DNA of 21,870 nucleotides from Priapulus caudatus (Eukaryota; Priapulida; Priapulimorpha; Priapulimorphida; Priapulidae). The stretch's first letter is position 1. Each line of letters begins with the position of its first letter. A model generated the notes under the pieces. The model was not told the origin of the DNA and ran no database searches. It saw only the letters and a list, made by a program, of their open reading frames with translations. The stretch lies in NCBI RefSeq assembly GCF_000485595.1, contig NW_014577335.1, positions 64,859-86,728 on the forward strand. Direction: 5' to 3'. The translations under genes and the position numbers were made by a program. Shown one piece after another: positions 1-9,398 of the stretch.

Positions 1-41
<41 letters not shown>
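1..41. repeat. (GT)n microsatellite at window edge
   Basis: About 20 uninterrupted GT units. The array is cut by the window start, so its true length is unknown. Confidence 0.97.
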
Positions 42-44
<3 letters not shown>

Positions 45-54
45 ATATGCGTAT

Positions 55-102
55 ATTTATTTATTTATTTAATTATTTATTTATTTACAATATATATATA
101 TT
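55..102. repeat. (TTTA)n / AT-rich simple repeat
   Basis: Imperfect TTTA tetranucleotide units are followed by a short TA run. It lies just after the GT array, so the two form one compound simple-repeat block. Confidence 0.85.
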
Positions 103-197
103 ATCATTACACAGCCGTGTAAAAATATTCTGGGGATTCATGAGCTGGTATATGTTCTGAAGGAAAAAGATAACTACGTGCAAGAGTATCGCTTATA

Positions 198-250
198 ATA
201 TTATCCGGAGTATATAATAGAGATTCTCTATTATTCACTCCTGATAATAT
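198..250. repeat. near-perfect hairpin (26-bp arms, 1-nt centre)
   Basis: The arms 198-223 and 225-250 are reverse complements at 23 of 26 positions, separated only by base 224. The mismatches are at 206, 212 and 213. There is no loop of normal size, so this is a cruciform-type palindrome or the remnant of a very short foldback. I see no target-site duplication that would prove a mobile element. Confidence 0.85.
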
Positions 251-1009
251 AGTAAATGTGTTCGTGCGTTCTGGCACATCGCGCATCGATCGCCAACCAC
301 GACAGAATGAGCAGCAGGTCAGCCGCTCGTATATTATATCAAGGGCGTATAAAGAAGCTTAAAACGTAATACGTTCTTGATTATATGTAGAGTATTGATG
401 CGTAATCACGCATAGTCATAGCATGCCGGTGTCAAATGTCATGCACAGCACGTTCCGCTGTGTATATCTGCCGGTACCGCTAAGACCGCTAAACAACCGT
501 TAACACAACCGTGTGACTCGCCGTGATTGAGCGCGCACATCACACCTGATCACACCCATAGTAAGGGATGCGCGCAAATAACGGGAATGAGATCATTAGC
601 TGCATGCACGATCCCGGAGCTGCGTGGATCCGTGATGACGTGCCACGCTGCCGCGACTGTACGCATGCGCATACGCGGGCTTAGATCAAGATATTGCGGT
701 GGGAAACCACTTCTTATGGGCAGCCACCCATACCAGAAAATAATCCCCATAAATCAGTGAAAAATTATTTCGAGAAATTACAATACCACTCTAAATTAAC
801 GCTACAAGTGACACCAGATATGTTGTTATCTCGTGCATTCTTTTATAGTTTTTCCTGTAACAAACAGAAATAATGCAGGCCATCTTTTTAAAATTTACTC
901 GGCCGCTGCAGGAATGCACACGGAACAAGGCACCCACGCTGCCAGATTCGGCAAGGATCCTATTTTTTGTCAAAAACGTTGCAAGGGCTCTAACCCTTAA
1001 GCCCCGGGC
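251..1009. other. unassigned intergenic sequence
   Basis: This mixed-composition sequence has no frame with protein-like character. The short open frames here (60-77 codons) lack recognisable domains. I see no RNA gene or sizeable repeat. Confidence 0.5.
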
Positions 1010-1430
1010 ACAACGGATCGTACGAAATTTAGTCTTGGTAGACCCATAAAATATTTGTCGTGGGCAGATCTTGCAACATGCCCGAAATGTATTTCGAATT
1101 GTTACAAGGGCTACGACACATTAAAGATGGTTTGGCGATGGGGACGCGACATAAAAAAAAATATATGTCGTGGTTATGTCGTTGGTGTGTCACAAGTCAG
1201 TACGTAAGTCAGTAGTAGGACAGACTCACGACGACCAGAAGACATAGATACCACACAAAAACGTGGAACAAAAAAGGTGCGTGTTCAATTTTGCCTCACG
1301 ACGGCAAGTCGATGCCACGATGCCCAAAATTTCGTAGGACTGTCTTGCGACGACCCCCGATGACCCACGATTTGCCCAAATTTTCTGTCGTGTCGTGGCG
1401 CAAATGAGTCGTGGGTTCGTTGTCACCGAG
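1010..1430. repeat. degenerate repeat rich in TCGTGG/CCACGA words
   Basis: The words TCGTGG and CGACGA, and their complements, recur many times in both orientations. Three copies of TGCCC(A/G)AAAT occur near 1079, 1321 and 1374. An inverted pair lies at 1364-1375 and 1400-1415 (CCCACGATTTGC against GCAAAT-GAG-TCGTGGG with a small insertion). It looks like a decayed, internally self-complementary interspersed repeat. The family is unknown and the ends are not resolved. Confidence 0.45.
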
Positions 1431-1765
1431 GCTTTAGCACCGAGAAATATTTAAAACATATAGCGCACGGATACACAGCATCAGATTCTAGTCAGCTGAC
1501 CTGCCCCAGCGCTCATTGGCTGATTTGTAATACGTCAACCACGTGACCTCGCCGACGTCACAAGCGACAGCGCAGGCCGATACGTGCGCGGGCCTATAAT
1601 TTAGAATATTTACTACGCGCGCTGTCAACCCCGCGAGAAACGAACCGGTGCATCTATGATGAGTAGATGTTTTCGAGACGTTCCGGGGTGAAATTGATCT
1701 GGCCTTGACCTGATCTGATCTCCTCATTGGTAGTATACCTACCCGATAATATAACTTGTTCATTT
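1431..1765. other. unique spacer with clustered CCAAT/E-box/CRE-like words
   Basis: Between 1495 and 1565 lie ATTGG (inverse CCAAT), CACGTG (E-box) and GACGTCA (CRE-like), within about 50 bases. Such words occur by chance. There is no recognisable gene beside them, so a promoter role is only a weak inference. Confidence 0.25.
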
Positions 1766-1798
1766 GGTGTGTGTGTGTGTGTGTGTGTGTTGTGTGTG

Positions 1799-1839
<41 letters not shown>

Positions 1840-1880
1840 GCGCGCGCGCGGCTGTTGGTATGTGCGTGTGTGGTGTGTGT

Positions 1881-1929
<49 letters not shown>

Positions 1930-2004
1930 TGTGTGTGTGTGCGTGGTGCATGCGTGCGCGCGTGGTGCGCGCGTGCGTGTTTGTGTGTATGCGCTGTGTG
2001 TGTA
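1766..2004. repeat. compound (GT)n microsatellite
   Basis: About 240 bp of GT repeats are broken by GCGC-rich and GTGC/TGCGTG interruptions (1833-1870, 1940-1980). The overlapping open frames of up to 178 codons are repeat translations (Val-Cys or His-Thr runs), not genes. Confidence 0.95.
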
Positions 2005-2552
2005 TTACACTCTACTATGCCCATACTGGCAGTTAGTTATGTATTATGTACCAGGAACGCACATATATCGCGCAATAGTCTGGTTTTTTGAAGAACCGCC
2101 TATCGCAATTTATGGTCTTTGTAAGTTCATGCATAAGCAAATTGCCCAGCATATACATATTGGGAGTGGCTTTATGATATCATAATGTATTATGCATGCG
2201 ATGCGATGGAAACGCTTCGCATGCCGATATTACCGCGCCGCATGCATAGAAAGATGGGTAAGGTCGACATGCGCATATTAGACGTCGGCGCACAAGCGGT
2301 CTGATTGAATTTCAACGTCACACACGTCGTCGCCTGTAATGCGCTTGTCGGCGGTGGTACCTACGTGACATGCGCGTCTCGTCACGTGCGAGGGAACTAT
2401 ACAAGAGCTAGTAGTGGGCTGGCGTTATTAGTACAGGTTTTAGAGATAGCAAAGGCTGGTGTTTAGTACAGGTTTGCTAGTAGTAGTGCTAAGGTTAGTA
2501 CATTGGTTAGTGCATGCTAGGGGCCATGCTAGTGCCATGCTAGTGCCTCTCT
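2005..2552. other. unassigned spacer with small hairpin and reiterated words
   Basis: A stem with 12-bp arms (2194-2205 and 2213-2224, 11 of 12 paired, 7-nt loop) is visible. From about 2405 to 2550 the words TTAGTACAGGTTT and GCTAGTGCC recur, suggesting a decayed short tandem repeat. No gene is recognised. Confidence 0.45.
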
Positions 2553-2830
2553 GTCTGTTATCTTTCTCTCTGTCGTCGTCTTTCTCTTATCGGGCGTTTT
2601 TCTCTCTGTCGTCGACCTTCTCTCTATCGTCGTCTTTCTCTCTGTTCGTCGACTTTCTCTCATCGTTGTCTTTCTTTCTGTTTGTCGACTTTCTCTCAAT
2701 CGTTGTCTTTCTTTCTGTTGTCCCTTTCTCTACTATCGTCGTCTTTCTCTCTATCGTCGTCTTTCTCTCTATCGTCGTCTTTCTCTCTATCGTCTTCTTC
2801 TCTCGGTCGTCGCCTTCCTCTTCTCTTGCC
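2553..2830. repeat. 18-bp polypyrimidine minisatellite
   Basis: The unit is approximately CTATCGTCGTCTTTCTCT (18 bp). It is nearly perfect for several copies at 2735-2800 and degenerate on either side. Because 18 is a multiple of three, it leaves open frames with a Phe-Leu-Ser-Ile-Val-Val periodicity. Their starts are non-ATG and their composition is repeat-driven, so I do not call a gene. The + strand is strongly pyrimidine-biased. Confidence 0.8.
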
Positions 2831-2923
2831 CGTCACGCTGGAAGCGAGCCTGCAGGAGTTTCGAACAGCTTGATAATATAGGAGGTTTTATTGAATGCTA
2901 TACATATGGCATTTTCCTCTCTC

Positions 2924-3051
2924 ACACACGCGCGACGCATGCACAGACGCACATGCACGGCGCGCGCAGATGCACACACGCACACACACACGCACACACC
3001 CACGCACACGCACACGCACACGCACACGCACACGCACACACTCAACCACCA

Positions 3052-3082
<31 letters not shown>

Positions 3083-3169
3083 CCACACACACACACACAC
3101 ACACACCACACACAACACACACACACCACACACACACACACACCCAATATATATAATATATATATATAT
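2924..3169. repeat. compound (CA)n-(TA)n microsatellite
   Basis: CA repeats carry CGCACA and CCAC interruptions, ending in a TA run at about 3148-3168. Overlapping frames of about 100 codons in four reading frames are translations of the repeat. Confidence 0.95.
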
Positions 3170-3800
3170 GCATTTAATTATGAGATTCACGTGAACATTC
3201 CAGCTCGAGGTATAGTATAGAATGAATACTACTATATTCTGAGAGCTCATCATCTGTTTATATTCGCCGTGTGCGGTTGTTCCATTTACAAGACTGATCC
3301 ACTTGCTAATTCGCGTGTAGCGTTGCTGCCCTAGAATTTTCAGATCCGGAATAGCTATAGTATGGATCAATGTGTTTGCCCTAATTCTCTGCGGACTCTC
3401 CCACCCACCCGACTCTGCACAGAACTATCGTCTAGTACTACTAAAACGCTACATTACAATACAGCCCCACACTATACATATAATGTTACTGTTAGACTTA
3501 TTCACGTAATTTTGTACGTGCGATTTCTTAGGAATATATTATAATATAGTATATATTATAATTCTGCGACATATGATGGACTTTAAACCCCCGCAATGCC
3601 AATCGACCTTCATGGCTGTCCTTTCTCCATATCTCAATCGGTGTCATGTCTATGTCTCATATCGATGTCAATGGTATTGACGTAACAATTACATTGCGTT
3701 CTAATGTTCATGACTAGTTTAGTGCTTGTAGTCTTGTCTAATATTAGCTCTTAGCACTGCTATAAGAACCTTACTTGTAACAAGCGTACGTCGCCGTGGT
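3170..3800. other. unassigned spacer
   Basis: Mixed, slightly AT-rich sequence with no gene-like frame, RNA gene or strong repeat that I can recognise. Near 3605-3680, TATGTCT/TATCGATGTC-type words recur loosely. Confidence 0.4.
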
Positions 3801-3819
3801 CTGTCTGTCTGTCTGTCTG
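3801..3819. repeat. (CTGT)n microsatellite
   Basis: Just under five perfect CTGT units lie just upstream of the large ATGT array. Confidence 0.9.
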
Positions 3820-3828
3820 CTCTGTTTG

Positions 3829-4323
3829 TGTATGTATGTATGTATGTATAGTAGTATGTATGTATGTATGTATGTATGTATGTATGTATTGTTGTAATGT
3901 ATGTATGTATTATGTATGTAGATGTATGTATGTATGTATGTATGTATGTATGTATGTATGTATGTATGTATGTATGTAGTATGTATGTAGATGTATGTAT
4001 GTTATGTATTATGTATGTATGTATGTATGTATGTATTATGTATGTATGTATGTATGTTATGTATGTATGTATGTATGTATGTATGTATGTATGTATGTAT
4101 GTATGTATGTATGTATGTATGTATGTATGTATGTATGTATGTATGTATGTATGTATGTATGTATGTATGTATTGTATGTATGTATGTATGTATGTATGTA
4201 TGTATGTATGTATGTAGGTATGTATGTATGTATGTATGTATGTATGTATGTATGTATGTATGTATGTATGTTGATATGTATGTATGTATGTATGTATAGT
4301 ATGTATGTATGTATGTATGTATG

Positions 4324-4354
<31 letters not shown>

Positions 4355-4370
4355 TGTATGTATGTATTGG

Positions 4371-4401
<31 letters not shown>

Positions 4402-4440
4402 TGTATGTATGTATGTATGTATGTATGTATATATGTATAT
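3829..4440. repeat. long (ATGT)n tetranucleotide array
   Basis: About 600 bp of ATGT/GTAT repeats carry sporadic one-base gains or losses and recurring GTAGATGTATG interruptions (for example near 3919 and 3986). The stretch 4052-4170 is nearly pure. All long open frames here, up to 266 codons, are repeat translations. The one-base slips break the frame repeatedly. Confidence 0.97.
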
Positions 4441-4813
4441 ATTTGTTTTTATTAACTCCTGATATGTATGTATATAATGTGTTAGGTGGATGTGCATGCG
4501 TATCTAGCTGTTTTGTCAAGCAGAACTTTCGTTATTACATCTACCGGATGATAATAAAACCTATATAGGAGGTCTATCACGGATTACGAAAAACCGGAAC
4601 CCCACGCAAATTAAATTGCCAGTCCAGCGATAGCTATCCCCACACACATATCGCACTGAATATGTGCTAATGAAAATAACGGTTCTGCACATGAATAGGC
4701 CTCCCACACCCTAAAAATGCATACTCATGTAAATGAGCAATTATATATAAAATGTAATCGATTCCCAACCCATATTTAATATTTGTTAGATCGGTTGCTG
4801 TAGAAGCGGATTA
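4441..4813. other. unassigned spacer
   Basis: No gene-like frame, RNA gene or sizeable repeat is visible. It ends at the target site of the hAT-like insertion. Confidence 0.45.
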
Positions 4814-4821
4814 TGAACATG
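4814..4821. repeat. left target-site duplication of the hAT-like element
   Basis: TGAACATG abuts the left terminus. It matches 7 of 8 bases of 5831-5838. Confidence 0.65.
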
Positions 4822-5830
4822 CAGGGGCGTAGATAGCGGGGGGATGGGGGGGAAAATATCCCCCACTTATTGAGGTGGGGGATGGCGTGTACAATCATTC
4901 CCCCTACCTTCAGGAGGAAAATGGGGAGAAAAAAAATTATTTTACAGACAATAAATACTGAACATTTATCTACAAATCAGTCATCGCTATTCATACTCTC
5001 CTAATGTAAATATTACACAAATGGAAAGTGACATCCATTTACTGTAAAATGCCTGTAACTCGTTCCAAGAATGATACTATGAAACTCAGATGGTTCATTT
5101 TGGACGCATTTCCCGGTACGATTTTTTTTCAAAATCCCCAACCCACGTCTTATCACTTTGCTCACGAATGTTAAATTCCTGCTTTATTCAAAATTAGATT
5201 AGACCTATTGAGAGTTGGGATATTGAATTTTCACGGGGATTGAATGTGGAAAATTCAATTTCATCACACTTTCTTTTTTTGGAGGGGGATGGGGGTGCTG
5301 AGACCCGACCGGAAGTCTATTCCCGATTTCGTATAAGGGGTGAAAATGTGTGAGGGGTGAAACTGTCAATTCAGTTGTTTTTCTCATACTTTTTTGTACA
5401 GTTTTAGCGTTCTCCGTAAAACAAGTTTTATCAAAATTTCAGGGAGAGATGATTCCAGTGATGTAGTTGTGGGAGGGGGTTGCGTGTTATTAAACCTTTG
5501 GGAGCTATAGAAAAAAATAACCCTAGAATATTCACAAATATTGCACTTACAATTTCAATTTTGTTTCAATTCCCTCATTAATACGGCCACCTTGAAGGTT
5601 CTAAATTGCTAAAATCCAAGAGCTTCCGGGGGCCCTGCCCCCTGGACCCCGGGCAAGGGCTCTGCTCCTGCACCCCGCCACGGGCCCTATGGCGGGCCCT
5701 TGGACCCCACCCATTAGAGGCTTCACGCCAAGCTGCTCGCGGTATACACACATCCTTCGTATACGTTGTGATGGGAGTAACAGCGAAATCATCCCCTCTC
5801 CCCACAACTGAGGACCTGTCTACGCCACTG
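4822..5830. mobile_element. non-autonomous hAT-like DNA transposon
   Basis: Seen: the left end CAGGGGCGTAGATAGC and the inverted right end (read on the minus strand) CAGTGGCGTAGACAGG match at 13 of 16 positions. The near-identical 8-mers TGAACATG (4814-4821) and TGAACATA (5831-5838) flank these ends directly. Known: an 8-bp target duplication and a short terminal repeat starting CAG are typical of the hAT superfamily. The 1,009-bp interior shows no transposase frame, so the element would be non-autonomous. It has G-rich blocks after the left end (4837-4852) and a GC-rich segment at 5625-5715 with GGGCCC repeats. The tandem-duplication breakpoint at 5471 lies inside it. The superfamily call is inference from termini only. 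Confidence 0.7.
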
Positions 5831-6110
5831 TGAACATACATCATTTATTCTAGGCAATATACGTATCTATGTATGTATATATATATATATCGAGTCATTT
5901 GTCTAGAAATGGAATAGCTTTTTGCAAACATTACGAGGGTCCATTAGGGAGCCAACGTCACTCATTTGAAACATTTCGACGTGCGTGTTATATCGTGCTG
6001 CAGGGCATCGCATCTATCTATGCTCGATGGGCGTAACCAGGAGCAACAGGCTGCGAAAAGCGAGCTAATTTGCATGCCAAAAATTATTACGGCCGCCCGT
6101 AAACCAGCTC
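5471..6110. repeat. tandem duplication copy 1, left part (block B1)
   Basis: 5471-5570 aligns with 9979-10078, and 5838-6110 aligns with 10079-10361, with few differences. Bases 5571-5837, which include the hAT-like right terminus, are absent from the second copy. The block includes a short TATG/TA simple repeat at 5864-5890. The 61-codon open frame at 5966-6151 exists in both copies only because the DNA is duplicated. I do not call it a gene. Confidence 0.9.
5831..5838. repeat. right target-site duplication of the hAT-like element
   Basis: TGAACATA abuts the right terminus. The only difference from the left copy is the last base. Confidence 0.65.
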
Positions 6111-6151
6111 ACGCTATTCGCGATCTCTCGCGCCACGACGAATATTATTAA

Positions 6152-6193
6152 GAGCTAATAATACCTATATGTATAGCATGGTATTATTAGTTC
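6152..6193. repeat. short hairpin (14-bp arms)
   Basis: The arm 6152-6165 (GAGCTAATAATACC) pairs with 6180-6193 at 13 of 14 positions around a 14-base loop. There is no T-run or other sign of a functional terminator. Confidence 0.6.
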
Positions 6194-6283
6194 TAGATTT
6201 TATACGTCATCAAAAGGCGATTGACGCTAATCACTGCGATTTTACTTCAGTGGGCGTACGTATTTTGAGCAGAGCGTAAGTGG

Positions 6284-6393
6284 CAAATATTGTTGTATGT
6301 GTTGTGCGCATCATAGGAGTTTAGGAGCGCTATTATGAACGCAAGCAGTGAATTTCAACCTGATTAAAGCGGAACGAAGTTGACTCGCCAATA
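6284..6393 (-). mobile_element. core fragment of foldback MITE family M (copy 1)
   Basis: The reverse complement matches the central 100 or so bases of the full copies at 9104-9398 and 10535-10825. Shared words include GAGTCAACTTCG and CTGCTTGCGTTCATAATAGC. Both approximately 97-bp inverted arms are missing: only the single-stranded core between the arms survives. Confidence 0.85.
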
Positions 6394-6714
6394 ATTGTAT
6401 AGCAGAGCTTGTGAGCCCGTGTAATAGGCACGTGTGATCGTATAGTGTGACCAAATTCGTTTGTATGACAGATATTAAGCCACAGACAGTATAATGCTAT
6501 AACCACAGAATTACTACGGTTACTCTATTCTTTAATAATCAACCTTATAGCGACAATTACATAAAATACATAGGTGGCTGCGCAGGCCAGCAAGCAAATA
6601 CGATACAATATATATCTTATACACCAGGCACATACAGACAGCGACTGGTTTACAAATGCAGTTCATATTTACGAGCGTGGAGTCCTGCAGGTCGCAGGCA
6701 GGTCACGGCTAACG
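6394..6714. other. unassigned spacer
   Basis: No gene, RNA or repeat recognised between the MITE core fragment and the telomere-containing foldback. Confidence 0.4.
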
Positions 6715-6744
6715 CTCCATTAGGAGTGTTTTCAACTTTGATAT

Positions 6745-6784
6745 CATTAATGATTAATGATTAATGATTAATGATTAATGATTG
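6745..6784. repeat. (ATTAATG)n heptamer array
   Basis: About five tandem copies of ATTAATG lie immediately before the telomere-type repeat, inside the foldback. Confidence 0.85.
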
Positions 6785-6789
6785 ATAAT

Positions 6790-6817
6790 CCTAACCCTAA
6801 CCCTAACCCTAACCTAA
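6790..6817. repeat. interstitial telomere-type repeat (CCCTAA)n
   Basis: Three full CCCTAA units are flanked by one CCTAA at each side. CCCTAA/TTAGGG is the telomere unit of most animals outside arthropods and nematodes. The array is short and enclosed in inverted repeats, so this is not a chromosome end. Confidence 0.9.
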
Positions 6818-6838
6818 ATGACATTAAACCACAAACTA

Positions 6839-6870
<32 letters not shown>

Positions 6871-6892
6871 ATATATATAATGTTATTATGAC
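6839..6892. repeat. (TA)n run
   Basis: TA dinucleotides with two ATTATAT interruptions, inside the foldback. Strongly self-complementary. Confidence 0.9.
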
Positions 6893-6949
6893 CATTAATT
6901 TGACATTAAGTTGGGAACACTCCTAATGGAGTATCACCCAGGTCCTCAG

Positions 6950-7252
6950 TCAGGCGGCGGCGTCCGGCGGCAACGGTAGCAGCGAGCAGCAGGTGAGATC
7001 CGCGCGCGTGCTGACAGCGTCGTAACTGTCAGGCACGTGGAACTGTCTGCCTTTCTGTCGAAACTGTTCGGTTATATATGCAACTGGAGGAATGCGTGGC
7101 CCGAGTGTCCTCAAGGCCTTATTGCATGCGATGGTGCAATCCTGTGTCCTTCTCCAGAATTTTATGGACAACTGAAGGTGAGAGACTTCCTTCTCTAGCG
7201 TGAGAACGTCAGCAGAAGCTTCTAGAAGTCCTTGGAATCGCGGCAGTTCGAT
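6950..7252 (-). CDS. candidate exon, unrecognised protein
   Basis: This is the only frame in the window whose composition looks like ordinary protein and is not repeat-driven. On the minus strand it is open for about 100 codons, from just after a TGA at 7253-7255 to a TGA at 6950-6952. The first 35 or so residues are rich in Leu and Glu/Lys (for example LTLEKEVSHLQLSIKFW) and could form a short coiled coil. The middle contains TQDCTIACNKAL, and the last 15 residues are Leu/Pro/Ala-rich. There is no in-frame ATG near the 5' end. A pyrimidine-rich CTCTCACCTTCAG just before 7171 would make a good splice acceptor, so a 3' terminal exon is possible. The stop lies about 19 bases from the foldback element. 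I do not recognise the family. Chance openness or a decayed fragment is equally possible. Confidence 0.25.
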   Translation of the reverse strand: MELPRFQGLLEASADVLTLEKEVSHLQLSIKFWRRTQDCTIACNKALRTLGPRIPPVAYITEQFRQKGRQFHVPDSYDAVSTRADLTCCSLLPLPPDAAA

Positions 7253-7255
7253 TCA

Positions 7256-7635
7256 TTGTTCTCATAGTTCACATAGTTCACATTTGTCGGCGGCATTCGT
7301 TGTTTGTTCTTTATCAGTCGGCATGCGACATCAAACTGTGACGTGTTCTCTCGGCCTTGTGTAGGTGCTAAAGTGTCACTCTGTTTCTTTCAGCCTTGTA
7401 TAGGAAATTACGTTTCTCTCTGTCGTCGCCATCTATTTCTTTTCTTTTGTTGTGTCACGCGCGCGCTACGCGCGCGCCACGCGCCCGGCGTGCGCAGCTT
7501 GTCATAAGACTCGTAGCAGTCGTCACCTTGAGCTGTTTACTAAAAATGAATGCTATGACGCCATCTGCTAACGTTAAACGACCGCGTGTCGCTAGGTTTA
7601 TACTAGATTAACTAATTCGATATCTACGTCATTAC
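7256..7635. other. unassigned spacer
   Basis: Moderately pyrimidine-rich. It contains a GCGCGC-rich word cluster at 7458-7497 (CGCGCGCTACGCGCGCCACGC). No gene recognised. Confidence 0.4.
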
Positions 7636-7731
7636 ATTTGTCATAGGAAGAATCTTTCAATGGCAAATAGGCCATAGGAAAGCGTATATGCGTATAGCGT
7701 ATTTGTCATAGATGCTAGCAGAACATGCTGG
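7636..7731 (+). mobile_element. solo right arm of foldback MITE family M (copy 2)
   Basis: It matches the right inverted arm of the full copies, from ATTTGTCATAGGAAGAATC through GATGCTAGCAGAACA. The core and left arm are absent. Confidence 0.85.
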
Positions 7732-7781
7732 AACTCGCCCAGCGTTCACGATACAGACCGACGGTAAAGACGCCGTGCGTA

Positions 7782-7795
7782 CCCCCCCCCCCCCC
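7782..7795. repeat. (C)14 homopolymer
   Basis: Fourteen consecutive C. The length of such a run is unreliable in most sequencing data. Confidence 0.9.
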
Positions 7796-7819
7796 GCTTA
7801 ATGGTCGAGTGCTCCTTAC

Positions 7820-7905
7820 TTTAATTCTTAATTTATTATTAATTATTTTTCATTATTATTATATTATTTATTAATTAATTAATTATTTAATAATTTTTAT
7901 TTTAC
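7820..7905. repeat. AT-rich simple sequence
   Basis: TTAATT/ATTATT-type low-complexity sequence with almost no G or C. Confidence 0.85.
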
Positions 7906-7932
7906 TTCCGGTGAAATCCCTTACTTTACTGT

Positions 7933-8151
7933 TTGCGTTCTTTCCGCTCGCTCGCAGCTTTGTGCGTAAGTCACCGCGCAGTACGAGCTCTCCCGCTTGC
8001 CGAGGTCCACGCGAAGCCTTCCCTTGCAGAACATTGCCTCGCCGAATCCCTTGCCGATGCGACAGATCATCGTGTAAAAGAACTGTTGGCGAATGTTATA
8101 ATTACACACGGCGCGCGGGCGCGCTGGCGAGCCCGTTATTGTTTGCTGGCA
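7933..8151 (+). other. weak candidate exon preceding CT tract
   Basis: The frame open through this stretch has non-repetitive content, for example SLAEHCLAESLADATDHR. It follows a pyrimidine-rich CTTTCCGCTCGCTCGCAG at about 7942-7959 that resembles a splice acceptor. Downstream the same frame runs into GAGC and CT repeats and becomes Ser-Leu low complexity. No ATG start, donor site or known domain supports it. Probably chance. Confidence 0.12.
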
Positions 8152-8178
8152 GGAGCGAGCGAGCGAGCGAGCGAGCGC
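8152..8178. repeat. (GAGC)n microsatellite
   Basis: Six GAGC units. Confidence 0.9.
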
Positions 8179-8270
8179 GAGTATGCGCCAATGTTCTTCT
8201 GTATGGGTTGCGGTCGCGAAAATGAGAAATGCGAAATGGTCTGCTCTACGCGTAATCTCCTGTCAGCGTC

Positions 8271-8960
<690 letters not shown>

Positions 8961-9103
8961 TTCTCTTATCTGCGCTATACCCACCGCTGTTTCAGTGGCT
9001 CGCAGCACACCATCGCTGTAATTATCTTGCGCCGCGTTGCGCTGATTTTTTTCGTCCTCGCTCTGTCATGTTGAGCAATGAAGTTCACTCTAGCTGCGTC
9101 ACG

Positions 9104-9398
9104 CCCGCCTGTTCTGCTCGCATCTATGACAAATACGACATACGCATATACGCCTCTCCTATGACACTATTTTTCATAGGAAGATTCTTCCTATTACAAA
9201 TATATGTGCGAGTCAACTTCGTTTCGCTTTACAGCTGAAATTCACTGCTTGCGTTCATAATAGCGCTCCTAAACTCCTATGATGTGCACAACACATACAC
9301 CAATATTTGTCATAGGAAGAATCTTCCTGACGAATAGTGTCATAGGAGAGCGTATACGCGTATGTAGTATTTCTCATAGATGCTAGCAGAACAGGCTG
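9104..9398 (+). mobile_element. full foldback MITE family M (copy 3)
   Basis: A left arm (9104-9203) and a right arm (9303-9398) are reverse complements over about 97 bases with scattered mismatches. They begin CCTGTTCTGCT at the outside and hold repeated TCATAGGA words. An approximately 100-bp core separates them. The hexamer GTCACG lies directly outside both ends (9098-9103 and 9399-9404), consistent with a target-site duplication. No coding capacity. The superfamily is not assignable from these termini. Confidence 0.85.

Larger units (their letters stand above)
6715..6931. mobile_element. small foldback element carrying telomere repeats
   Basis: The ends are inverted. CTCCATTAGGAGTGTT at the left (6715-6730) is the exact complement of the right end (6916-6931), and similarity continues through CAACTT. 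Inside lie, in order, a heptamer array, a CCCTAA array and a TA-rich run. No convincing target-site duplication is visible, so mobility is inferred from the inverted termini only. Confidence 0.6.

Noticed and set aside
1488-2185. Long open frames of 152-178 codons on both strands
   Set aside because: They are translations of the GT/CA microsatellite (His-Thr or Val-Cys runs) with no non-repeat domain.
3719-4519. 266-codon minus-strand open frame rich in Thr-Tyr-Ile-His
   Set aside because: It is the ATGT array read in one frame. Similar frames exist on the other strand.
5625-5715. CpG island or GC-rich gene promoter
   Set aside because: The GC-rich stretch lies inside the hAT-like element and is made of GGGCCC-type repeats with few CpG.
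5966-6151. 61-codon open frame also present at 10217-10504
   Set aside because: Its presence in both places follows from the DNA duplication, so it is not independent evidence of coding. No ATG or domain supports it.
6790-6817. Chromosome end
   Set aside because: Only about four CCCTAA units, with complex sequence on both sides and inverted repeats around them.
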